From NCBI GenBank assembly GCA_002887195.1, contig PJAB01000228.1:1-33255 (forward strand): DNA of 33,255 nucleotides, in the 5' to 3' direction. Source of the DNA: Chrysochromulina parva (Eukaryota; Haptophyta; Prymnesiales; Chrysochromulinaceae). Within the stretch, counting starts at the first letter, position 1. Each line of letters opens with the position of its first letter. A program made the translations under genes and the position numbers. The notes beneath the pieces were generated by a model, which was not told where the DNA came from, ran no database searches, and saw only the letters and a list, made by a program, of their open reading frames with translations. Positions 1-7,616 of the stretch are shown here, one piece after another.

Positions 1-1116
1 GGTGGGCTGAGCAAGTGGCCGCGCATTGCGGCCGCCATCGACGCGACGCGCGTCAATTGCGACGGGCACGCTCTCACCCTATCGAGCGCTGCGGTCTCGT
101 GTGCGGAGCTCGTATCTCACGGTCGAGATCGTATCTCAGAGCTGCGCGGCATGCGCCCGTACGTGGACGATCGGTTCGGGTGGGAGCCTCTCGAATGGCA
201 CCGAATCGCCTCTGATTGCCTCTAGTTGCCTCTCGAATGGCCATTAGATGCCTCTCGAATGGCACCTAATTGCCTCTGATTGCCTCTAGTTGCCACTAGC
301 TGGCATGAATGGGCATCTGCAGCCGCGTTCGGCAGCGCTGGTGGCAACTAATGGCCTCTGATTGCCTTCTTCATTTCCTCGGACTGAGCTCAGATTGCCG
401 TCCTCATCAGGTGGGAGCCTCTCGACTGGCGGGGGCCTGTACCCGGGGACTGGGGGAACATGCAGCCAGGGCCGCCGTGTCTGCACGCGTCGAGTGTGCA
501 GCCCCCTTCGATCGAGCCGCCGCCGTCTTCTCCCCCCCCGTCAAGTTCGCCGGCTCGACCAGCGCCGTCACCGCCGCGACCGTCGCCTCTGCGACCTTCG
601 CCCCCGCCCCCGCTACCGCCGCCAGCGGCAGCGCCCGGCACGACGCCTCCAACGGTCGCTCTCAGCGTCACAGAGGCGATAGCGCCCGGCACGACGCCTC
701 CAACGGTCGCTCTCAGCGTCACAGAGGCGATAGCGCCCGGCACGACGCGTCCGGCCGGCACAGTGCTCATGCCGGAATTGACGGCCAGCCACTGGCTGCC
801 TGTGCCCCTCCTCTCAGACTCAATGGGCTCGAGCGCGACCGTGCTGCTGCTTCTCTGTGCCCTCGGCCTTGCCCTACGCCTTGCCCTACGGGCCATCCCC
901 TTATGTACCGTCCGATGGCGCCTAGGCTTGAACCGCGACGCCGCCAACGTTGCCCAGGAGGCTACACCGCGGCGCTCGGCACGACGGTCATTGAAGGGGT
1001 GCAAGGGGTCGGTGCAAGGCCAAGGGCGGTTAAAGGGCGGTCGAATGGAGCGGTATGCCAAAGTCCCCGCTCAGCCGCAGGCGGTCGAGGGTGACGAATA
1101 CGCAATCGATATCTGA
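1..1116 (+). CDS. Proline-rich single-pass membrane protein, 3' part (two exons seen)
   Basis: The gene enters from the left edge, so its N-terminus is missing. Frame 1 is open from base 1 to 179 and ends ...RPYVDDRFG. A GT-AG intron at 180-410 joins it in frame to 411-1116, which starts WEPLDWRGPVPGDWG. Exon 2 then encodes a long Pro/Ser-rich stalk, two copies of a 17-residue repeat (APGTTPPTVALSVTEAI), a hydrophobic segment near 827-900 (ATVLLLLCALGLALRLAL), and a basic tail ending EGDEYAIDI. This fits a type I membrane protein with an outer domain, a rigid stalk and a short cytoplasmic tail. The visible outer part resembles no family I recognise. Reading through the intron meets a stop at 223-225, so splicing is needed. 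An internal ATG at 460 could suggest a shorter protein, but the open exon upstream with an exact splice match makes that less likely. Confidence 0.7.
180..410 (+). other. Intron of decamer repeats flanked by a 19-bp direct repeat
   Basis: The donor is CGG|GTGGGAG and the acceptor ATCAG|GTGGGAG; splicing gives TTC GGG TGG GAG in frame. The decamer CTCTGATTGC occurs exactly at 210-219, 274-283 and 356-365, with variants between them (CTCTAGTTGC, CTCTCGAATGGC, ACCTAATTGC). The 19-mer GTGGGAGCCTCTCGAATGG at 180-198 recurs with one mismatch at 411-429, so each copy begins exactly at a splice junction. No transcript data are available here; the intron is inferred from frame and splice sites. Confidence 0.75.
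631..748 (+). repeat. 51-bp tandem repeat in coding sequence
   Basis: Units at 631-681 and 682-732 are near-identical, followed by a partial third unit from 733. Each encodes APGTTPPTVALSVTEAI in the stalk of the membrane protein. The unit length is a multiple of three, so copy number can vary without breaking the frame. Confidence 0.85.
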
Positions 1117-1288
1117 TGGGGGTACAGGTGGGGAAATTTTGGATACGTGAAACCCATACTCCCAAAGCCTCATTCAATTTAAAACTCAATTATGCAGATG
1201 AACCAATACATCGGACGAAGGTAATGAACGAGTATCGGATAGTCGCTGCCCCTTGTCTTCACGCGCTGCATTGGGCACTAGTCGCAAA

Positions 1289-2368
1289 ATGGCCGAGGAT
1301 CGCTGCGCCGTCCTTCTGCACAGCAGCGATCGCATGGAGGCACGGCCATTTTGGCGCCCGACATTGGTGACATTGGACCGTCACTTCCCGCCAGGTCTAT
1401 GCGATCTTCACTTTTCGTACGGCACGGCAGACGCTGAGGTGCGCGCTATTCTCGATGGGCTTCAGCAACCGTTTACGCTCATCCGTCGCGGCGATGGCGG
1501 CCAGCTCCTTGGTTGGAGCGGTGCACTGCTTAAAGATCTCGAACGGCTTACGGCTTACCGCTGGATTTTCCATCTGATGGACGACGCCATCATCCCCGAT
1601 CCCATCTCAAGGTTTTCTATCTCCACAGTGCTCGATGTTGCCCGGAGACGCAACGCGTCCACGATCGCACTATACCGCCGCACCCTCAATTTCTGGCACC
1701 GCATGCGAGGCAATCACACTCAAGGGGCCGCAGACCATGTATCGCTTCCTTTGGCTTTGGTGGATACCGCCGTGGTCGCCTCCGCCCCTGGAGTCTATTC
1801 CACGCTCGACTTTTATCGTGCTTCCATTCGCAAGTCGGCCCTATCAAGCCTGGTGGTTCAGCAAAACTTTGCGATCTGGCGACGCGACGCCCTTGCCTGG
1901 ACGCTTCGCGAGGCTGGTGATCAAGCTGGCCCACATCAGTGGGAGGCGCGCTTCTCCGGGTTTTGGCAGCTCCATGAATGGCCAGGCTCTTCCCAGGCTC
2001 TCGCCGTTTGGTATCGAGGCCTCGACGGCATGCTGGGCGTCGAGGACATTGGCCATCGCGGGCGCATCAAGGAAGGATTCGCGGCGTGCGCCTGGATTCG
2101 TGCAGCCACGCGCGTCGGCCTGTCACCCGACTCGGTCCCGGGCGGCAAGGAAGCTGCCTCGCAAAGCGGCTCTGCGTTTTGCTACGCGGACGGCCTGCAC
2201 GGACTTGGGCGCCACTTCGTGACGGCAGTGGCCTTGCTGCCAGGCCGCTGCGGCTGGCAGTGGCCTTGCAGCCAGGCCGCTGCGGCTGCGTGTACAACTT
2301 CACAGGCATCTCCGGTCCCTCTCGCGCGAGCGTACCCGCCGTGTGCCCTTGCACTGACGCCGGCCTAG
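1289..2368 (+). CDS. Putative glycosyltransferase-like protein
   Basis: A 359-residue protein. The first in-frame ATG is at 1289, with A at -3 and G at +4. The N-terminal half has the alternating strand/helix look of a GT-A type fold: a short strand AVLLHSSDR, then TLVTLDRHFPP, and an acidic YRWIFHLMDDAIIPDP segment resembling the metal-binding DxD region of glycosyltransferases. Later segments (FAIWRRDALAWTLREAG, WQLHEWPGSSQALAVWYRGLDG) fit the acceptor half. I cannot place it in a named family, so the activity is inferred and only moderately likely. No signal peptide or membrane segment is obvious from this ATG; an upstream exon is possible. A 32-bp tandem duplication at 2224-2287 changes the frame near the 3' end, so the last ~38 residues may not be ancestral. 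Confidence 0.5.
   Translation: MAEDRCAVLLHSSDRMEARPFWRPTLVTLDRHFPPGLCDLHFSYGTADAEVRAILDGLQQPFTLIRRGDGGQLLGWSGALLKDLERLTAYRWIFHLMDDAIIPDPISRFSISTVLDVARRRNASTIALYRRTLNFWHRMRGNHTQGAADHVSLPLALVDTAVVASAPGVYSTLDFYRASIRKSALSSLVVQQNFAIWRRDALAWTLREAGDQAGPHQWEARFSGFWQLHEWPGSSQALAVWYRGLDGMLGVEDIGHRGRIKEGFAACAWIRAATRVGLSPDSVPGGKEAASQSGSAFCYADGLHGLGRHFVTAVALLPGRCGWQWPCSQAAAAACTTSQASPVPLARAYPPCALALTPA
2224..2287 (+). repeat. 32-bp tandem duplication that shifts the reading frame
   Basis: Units 2224-2255 and 2256-2287 differ at one base. Because 32 is not a multiple of three, the second copy moves translation to another frame. The annotated frame ends at 2368. A single-copy version would continue instead as GRCGCVYNFTGISG and end at 2385. 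Confidence 0.85.
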
Positions 2369-2494
2369 AAATGCTGACATCCTGAGCCAAAACGATTTCG
2401 ACTCTTTGCTACCTGTGAGTGTGAATGACGAAACCGCCGCGAGTGCACGCCGCGCTCGGGAGGGACCATCCGTCGAAAAGAGCTCGCTCGCAGA

Positions 2495-4474
2495 ATGGAA
2501 CACTACGATGTCGGACGCAGAATCGGATTCGGCGCATCCGGCAGTGTGCACCTTGTCCGCGACAGGCGGCTCGCCGACTCGCGCGCCCTGTGCATCAAGA
2601 AGATTGACCTGGCTGCGTGCTCCAAGGCTGATCAGCAGTCTGCCCAGCGTGAGGTCTCCGTTCTAAAGAGCCTCAGGCACAGCGGCATCGTGCGCTACCA
2701 CGATCATTTCGTCGACGATTCGTATCTATGCATCGTGCAGGATTATTGCCTCGGCGGCGACCTGGGCATCGAGATCAAGCGACGCGCCAAATCGGCTGAC
2801 CACTTTGGCGAGAGCGAGGTCCTCGACCTATTCGTGCAGGTGGCCGAGGCGCTGGACTACGTGCACGGCCACCGCGTGCTGCATCGCGATCTGAAGACTG
2901 GCAACCTCTTCCTCGACGGCGCCGGCAACGTGCTGCTCGGCGACTTTGGTATCGCAAAGCAGCTCGATGGCTCGGCCGCAGCGACCTGCGTGGGCACGCC
3001 GTATTACCTGGCACCCGAGATGTGCCGCGGCGAGCGCTACGCGTACAAATCGGACGTGTGGGCGCTCGGGTGCATCCTGCACGAGCTCTGCTGCCTGCGA
3101 CCCACATGGCAAGGCCAGAACATCCTCGGCGTCGTGTACCAGATTGTCGAGCAGCAAGCACCGCCTCTGCCGCCGCAGTACTCAGGCGAGCTGGCCGCCC
3201 TGGTGAACGCGCTGCTCACGAAGAGCGCGGCGCAGCGCCCCTCGCTCCACCAAGTGTTCAACATGCCCATTGTGCGCCGGGCCCTCGAGCGGCGCCGGCG
3301 CAAGGAGCGAGAGAGCCGTGAGACAGCTGTCACTGCCGTCACTGCCGTCGACGCCGCCTTCACCAAGGAGGGCTTCGTGCAGGATCGCATCATGCCACCG
3401 CCGCGCTACAAGCAGGTTGCCTCTCGCAAGATCATGTCGCTCGTACTCAACAAGGACGCGCAGGTCGAGGCGGCCGTGGCGAGGGGTGTTCCCGTCATCA
3501 CTGCGTCCCCCATCACGCCCACGTCCGTCGTAACGGTCGACCTCGCGCCCGCCACCCTCGAGGGCGACCGTTACGACGAACCAGTCGTAACGGTCGACCT
3601 TGCGCCCGCCCTCGAGGGCGACCGTTACGACGAACCAGCGGTCGCTCACCAGAACTCGGAGCCGCCGGTGGGCAGCGACGAGATCCAATTGGATCCCGCC
3701 CCCTACTCTCCCCGGCGGGATACAATCTCGGAGATAATCTCGCCGAACCCATGCCTCATGGGCGCCATGCTGGGCGGTCCGCCGACACATGACGCTCAGC
3801 ATGGCGCCCAACATGGTGCTCAACACGGGGCGCAGCGTCGACGCGCCTCCCTGCTCACATACGTGAGCACTCTGGTGCCGCTGCGCCGGGGCTCCAAGAT
3901 GGTAGGCAACGAGGGACGCGTCCCATCCAACGGCCAGACAAGGTGCGCGATGCGAGATGATGCGATCTCCGCAATCTCCGCAATCTCCGAAACCTCCGAA
4001 ACCTCCGAAATCTCCGCAAACTCGAGCCCGAAAGCCGATCGCACCGCTGAGTATTGGCGAGGAGTGCTCCAACGCCGCCAGTCATCCGTCGTGGCGCCGG
4101 CGTGCATGCAGGCGTCCGGCGCGCCTGGGAGTGAGGGCCTGTCCTCTGATGCCTCGGAGGTCAGGGGATGCCCAAGCCAGCCACCCCTTATAGCTCGTGG
4201 GGGCACGCCGTCACTGCACATGAACTTTGACGCGTTGCTGGCCGATTTCGAGGCGGACGAGGCACGGCACGGCATGCCACTGGCCGCCGCGCATGCTACT
4301 TCACAGGCGACCTGGTGTTACTTGGACCGTGCCAAGGGCGAACAGGGCCCAGTGGATGAGGAGATGCTCCTCTTACTGCATGCGTGTGGCGACGTTGATG
4401 ACCATACGCTCGTGTGGTATGAGCGGCAAGCGGAGTGGGTACCCATGGCAGAGGTCCCCGGTCTATTAATCTAA
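2495..4474 (+). CDS. NEK-like protein kinase with C-terminal GYF_2-like domain
   Basis: A 659-residue, single-exon Ser/Thr kinase. The catalytic domain spans about residues 4-262: Gly-rich loop GFGASGSV (11-18), CIKKIDL with the ATP-binding lysine at 35 or 36, HRDLKTGN (130-137), DFGIAKQL (150-157), VGTPYYLAPEMC (167-177) and a conserved DVWALGC. The pattern CIKKIDL / LKTGNLFL / GTPYYLAPE is typical of the NIMA-related family, which acts in cilia and the cell cycle. A basic coil follows (RRALERRRRKERESRE), then a long disordered region with tandem repeats. The last ~59 residues (WCYLDRAKGEQGPVDEEML...TLVWYERQAEWVPMAE) match the GYF_2 (DUF4339) pattern, W-Y plus QGPV plus TLVW plus W-P. That domain is known as a probable interaction module and is unusual on a NEK. 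All catalytic residues are present. The ATG at 2495 directly precedes the kinase domain. Confidence 0.88.
   Translation: MEHYDVGRRIGFGASGSVHLVRDRRLADSRALCIKKIDLAACSKADQQSAQREVSVLKSLRHSGIVRYHDHFVDDSYLCIVQDYCLGGDLGIEIKRRAKSADHFGESEVLDLFVQVAEALDYVHGHRVLHRDLKTGNLFLDGAGNVLLGDFGIAKQLDGSAAATCVGTPYYLAPEMCRGERYAYKSDVWALGCILHELCCLRPTWQGQNILGVVYQIVEQQAPPLPPQYSGELAALVNALLTKSAAQRPSLHQVFNMPIVRRALERRRRKERESRETAVTAVTAVDAAFTKEGFVQDRIMPPPRYKQVASRKIMSLVLNKDAQVEAAVARGVPVITASPITPTSVVTVDLAPATLEGDRYDEPVVTVDLAPALEGDRYDEPAVAHQNSEPPVGSDEIQLDPAPYSPRRDTISEIISPNPCLMGAMLGGPPTHDAQHGAQHGAQHGAQRRRASLLTYVSTLVPLRRGSKMVGNEGRVPSNGQTRCAMRDDAISAISAISETSETSEISANSSPKADRTAEYWRGVLQRRQSSVVAPACMQASGAPGSEGLSSDASEVRGCPSQPPLIARGGTPSLHMNFDALLADFEADEARHGMPLAAAHATSQATWCYLDRAKGEQGPVDEEMLLLLHACGDVDDHTLVWYERQAEWVPMAEVPGLLI
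3527..3637 (+). repeat. Tandem coding repeat, each unit an inverted repeat
   Basis: Two units (57 and 54 bp) encode VVTVDLAPATLEGDRYDEP and a near copy. Each holds the perfect 13-bp stem GTCGTAACGGTCG / CGACCGTTACGAC (arms 3527-3539 with 3565-3577, and 3584-3596 with 3619-3631). The RNA could form two hairpins in a row. Confidence 0.85.
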
Positions 4475-4766
4475 GCGTGTAAGTCACACAAGGGCGCACT
4501 GCCTGTCGAACCTATACCATTGACGCACGTGGTGTCATTTGAGAATGAGACATGTAGTACTCGCTCCTCAGCGAGACTCTCATGTCGGTGGTCGACCTCC
4601 CATACAGTTACTCTAAGCTCTAAGGTGAACGGTCCGGTCCGGTCGCGATGCCATGTTGGGCCCCTGAGATATTCATTTTTCGAGGGGAACGTTCACAGCC
4701 AAGGCGGCGTTTCGCTCTTCACGGTTCGTCTCGTGAATGGCGTGCGTTTTGGTGTGTTGTGAATGA
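4475..4766. other. Gap between two + strand genes, with hairpin and upstream element
   Basis: No ORF is convincing. It contains GTGAACG at 4625-4631 pairing with CGTTCAC at 4690-4696, and the motif ATATTCATTTTTCGAGGGG at 4669-4687, which recurs on the minus strand at 32539-32557. CGTTCACAGCC at 4690-4700 lies 67-77 bases before the next ATG and resembles elements upstream of three other genes in this window. Confidence 0.5.
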
Positions 4767-5768
4767 ATGGCGTCCGCCGAGCTCACCACGCTCGAGCTCC
4801 GTTATCCCTCAAACTGGAGTGCGGAGGGATCCTTGGAGCTTCTGTACCTCGACGCGTCAAGCGGTGCTGAGACCTCATATGGAGAGCTGGCCCAAGGCGG
4901 ATCGAAGTCACAGGAGTCGTTTGTGGGCCACCGCTGGCTCCTGCGGGAGAAGACCTCTCGTGAGCTCCTCATGAGCGTTGTGGCAGCGCGCGCGCCCGAT
5001 GGTTCGAGGTTCCAGCATGTCGTCGTACAATCGGACAGCGCCGACCCGCTCCGCGCGGCTGTTTGGCGCATGGGCAGCTCGCCGAGAGAGGTGCTGCTGC
5101 CGACGAGTGCCTTGCTGATCAAGATCGTGTCTAACATCACGGCCAACCCTGCTGAGCCCAAGTATCGCACGATAAACGCCACAAAGATGGCCAGCGCACT
5201 CGATGTGCCGGGCGTCCTGGCTCTCCTAACGACTCTCGGCTTCGAGCAACACGTCGATGGCGACGTGCCGCGCCTCATCCTTGCGCCGACTCGGCCCACG
5301 GCGCCCCTCCACGATGCCTTGGGGCTGCTGCGACGGCTCGACGCCATCCTCAATGGGCGCCCGCTACCGCAGGAGAGCCTCGCGTCGATGCAGGCCACCC
5401 AGCAAGCGGCGCAAGCGGCACGAGCATCCTCGAGTGCTGCCGATGCGCCGTCGCATCGATGCCAGAGCTGCGGCAACGGCATCGAGAACGATCTCCGACG
5501 CAAGCTTGCGGGCTCAGGCGAGATCGGCGGGTGGCGGACGCTCGACGTCGTCGGTAGCGGTGAGTACCGCTTCCACTGCGATCGCTGCAACGTCGACCTC
5601 TGCGCCAAGTGTTACGACCGTTACAAGGGCGGCGAGGCCACGCATGACCAGAGTCATCAGCTGACAATCATCGCCCCGATTACGACCCCGTGGGGTGGCT
5701 CGTCGTACGGCCCCCCGCCCGCCCCACCAGCGTTCAATCCGAGCAAACGTCGTGGCCCGTGGGGCTGA
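4767..5768 (+). CDS. VHL-beta-like, PUB and ZZ zinc-finger protein
   Basis: A 333-residue, single-exon protein with three modules. Residues ~16-75 (NWSAEGSLELLYLD...YGELAQGGSKSQESFVGHRWLLREK...ELLMSV) resemble the von Hippel-Lindau beta domain (strand, G-x-H-x-W-L pattern). Residues ~113-195 (LLIKIVSNITANPAEPKYRTIN...LLTTLGF) are a clear PUB domain, which in other proteins binds the p97/Cdc48 ATPase tail. Residues ~231-300 are a ZZ zinc finger: C232, C235, C271, C274, C279 and C282, with H293 and H297 (CDRCNVDLCAKCY). The set suggests an adaptor in ubiquitin or p97-linked protein handling; that role is inference. The C-terminus is Pro/Gly-rich and disordered. There is an out-of-frame ATG 4 bases upstream of the chosen start. 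Confidence 0.85.
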   Translation: MASAELTTLELRYPSNWSAEGSLELLYLDASSGAETSYGELAQGGSKSQESFVGHRWLLREKTSRELLMSVVAARAPDGSRFQHVVVQSDSADPLRAAVWRMGSSPREVLLPTSALLIKIVSNITANPAEPKYRTINATKMASALDVPGVLALLTTLGFEQHVDGDVPRLILAPTRPTAPLHDALGLLRRLDAILNGRPLPQESLASMQATQQAAQAARASSSAADAPSHRCQSCGNGIENDLRRKLAGSGEIGGWRTLDVVGSGEYRFHCDRCNVDLCAKCYDRYKGGEATHDQSHQLTIIAPITTPWGGSSYGPPPAPPAFNPSKRRGPWG

Positions 5769-6233
5769 TTGCTGAGTCGTAGTCATGGTCGTAGTATACT
5801 ACGGCGTACAGCTTACACCATCGGGTCACGCACGTGCTCGTGCACACGTCCGATCCGTTTCATACAGCTCTACGCTTTCACAATAGCCGTCGTGAGTCGC
5901 CATACAATAATTGACATGTACGAAATACGGCATGTTTGGGCGACGGCATTCCACATTGAGCGTTTGTGATCCAAGAAGCGCGTGAGACTCGTCACACGAC
6001 CGGTTCTGACCGAACACTCCACGCGCCCTTGCAGACCCGGGCTCTCCCTGAAGCGTTACTGGAGCTACATCAGATACGTCGTGCACGTAGTACATCATGA
6101 TGACTTGATGACGCCTTCCCTCACCCGACCCATATTCGATACGTCTTGCACATGCTCGCACCATCATGCCACCGCGTACACGACGCCCGTGTGTAGGTTG
6201 AGACTTGCTCAGCACGGGAATTCGACGTCCATC
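5769..6233. other. Convergent 3' gap, no gene seen
   Basis: This lies between the stops of the ZZ gene (+) and the RING gene (-), so it should hold both 3' UTRs. The only notable item is a perfect 14-bp palindrome CGTAGTATACTACG at 5790-5803, 21 bases after the ZZ stop. Short ORFs here have no recognisable content. Confidence 0.5.
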
Positions 6234-7180
6234 TCACATTTCGTTCCACCGAAAGGGAGCGTTTGTGCGCTCCGCGAGAGTGGCCTGGAAGTGCCTCATG
6301 AACTGCGAGCAGAGCACACCATCGGGTACCATGCAGTGGCGTCTCAGACGGCGTCTCTCAAGTGACATGGGGTGCACTCCAGAGGTGAGCACACGTCTCA
6401 CCTCTTCGCTGCACGCCTCGTCAATGCCCTCTGGCGACACGAGCGCCTCCCCCAGCGACTGCAACCGGCGTATTGCCTCGTCGACCACGGGCCGTGGTCT
6501 GCGTGCCGTCGCAAGGGGGCGATCGGGGATCAGGGAGAAAGTACGACGAGAGGAGCGGGGTGTGCCGCGGGTGGGCGGAGGGTGGCGGGTCGGTCGAGCG
6601 AGCGCACTTGCTCTCCGCCAGGCGCTCTGCCAAGTCCTCTATGTATTGTTCTCCGCTATGGATGAGTGACAGCACGATCGTGCCAAAGCTGAGCTCCGTC
6701 TGCCCTGCTTCGTTGCCCGTGTGCCGAAAGTGGCGGTAGAGGATGTGCGCAGCGGAGGGTGCAACGCAGCGCGCCCACTCGAGGTTCTTCATCTTCTCCG
6801 CCTCCTCGTACGCGCAACGCCTTTGGCGTGCACGCTTCTCCATCTCCATCTCATCCTCCGCATCTACATGGCGCTTGTTCAGCCGTGCTATTGACTGGGT
6901 GAAATCCACAGAGCACACCTTGCATGCGCCGTACTGCAGGGAGGGAGAAACTCATGCGAAGGTGCGCGGTCACCATGGGCAGCAGGGATCATGAAGCGTG
7001 CAGGGGCATGTGGCGCACGGTTTGCTTGTAGGCCTCGGCGCACTGTTGGTGCATAAAGGAGCACGCGCACGCCTTCTTGCCCTCGCACGGCTGCAGGCAG
7101 ACGACGCACGTTGACTCGATTACCAAGCGAGATGTCTCGGAGCCCGGCCGTTCGGTGGCACTGGGCTTTGTCGCTTGCAT
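6234..7180 (-). CDS. RING-variant zinc-finger protein (three exons)
   Basis: The gene is rebuilt from three minus-strand exons: 7180-7019, 6933-6608 and 6498-6234. Intron 1 (7018-6934) is ACC|GTGCGC...CTGCAG|TAC and intron 2 (6607-6499) is AA|GTGCGC...ACGCAG|A; both keep the frame. Joining exons 1 and 2 completes a zinc-binding pattern CVVC...ACACSFMHQQCAEAYKQT-YGACKVC, a C4HC3 (RING-CH-like) layout typical of some E3 ubiquitin ligases. A basic coiled segment follows (DEDEMEMEKRARQRRCAYEEAEKMKNLEWARC), then helical regions with no family I recognise. That the zinc site is complete only after splicing is good support for intron 1. The start is the first in-frame ATG at 7180; an upstream exon is possible. 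Ligase activity is inferred from the finger alone. Confidence 0.7.
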
Positions 7181-7616
7181 GGCTTGGTGTCTCAATCCGT
7201 CCGTCCGATCGGGAGTTCGTGCGTTCGTGGGAACTGGGAAGGAGATTCCAGAACTTATAAGCCGCCCAAAACCCCAAATTGCCCCGCAGGAGAGCCGCTC
7301 TACAATTCCAGACGCCGCTACTCCACAACCGTATCATGTATCCGGGACGGTCGCTCAAGTCAAAGTTGAGTTGCTTCATGCATATGGACATGACTATCTC
7401 TGCCGCCAGGATCCAGACTCCCGAGGATTGCGCGCAGTGATGGATGCTAACTCTCTCAGATATGTGAGATGAGCAGCGCTCCATGCCCAGCACAGCCCCG
7501 CGCCGCGCGAGCTCCCCGCCGTCTGGTCTCCAATGCCGTCGCCGAGATTATGAGACCCTGGCAGCCGCGATTATACGTTGATGACGTCCACCTCACTCTC
7601 ACGAGACGCCACGTTA
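7181..7616. other. Gap between two - strand genes
   Basis: It holds the upstream region of the RING gene and the 3' flank of CEP104. The segment 7181-7493 is open on the minus strand in the frame that also reads through the RING intron, but it lacks any recognisable domain. No repeat or RNA gene seen. Confidence 0.4.

Noticed and set aside
390..1061. Long minus-strand ORF opposite the first membrane protein
   Set aside because: It is antisense to an exon with a clear stalk and membrane segment, and its Arg/Gly-rich content is the usual shadow in GC-rich DNA.
3601..3637. CRISPR-like spaced repeats
   Set aside because: Only two adjacent coding units without spacers, in a eukaryotic gene.
3182..4072. 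296-residue minus-strand ORF opposite the NEK-like kinase
   Set aside because: No domain; it mirrors low-complexity repeats of the true gene.
4802..5608. 268-residue minus-strand ORF opposite the VHL/PUB/ZZ gene
   Set aside because: The plus strand carries three recognisable domains; the antisense frame has none.
6888..7493. 201-residue minus-strand ORF across the RING gene
   Set aside because: It runs through the inferred intron in another frame and loses the zinc-finger cysteines.
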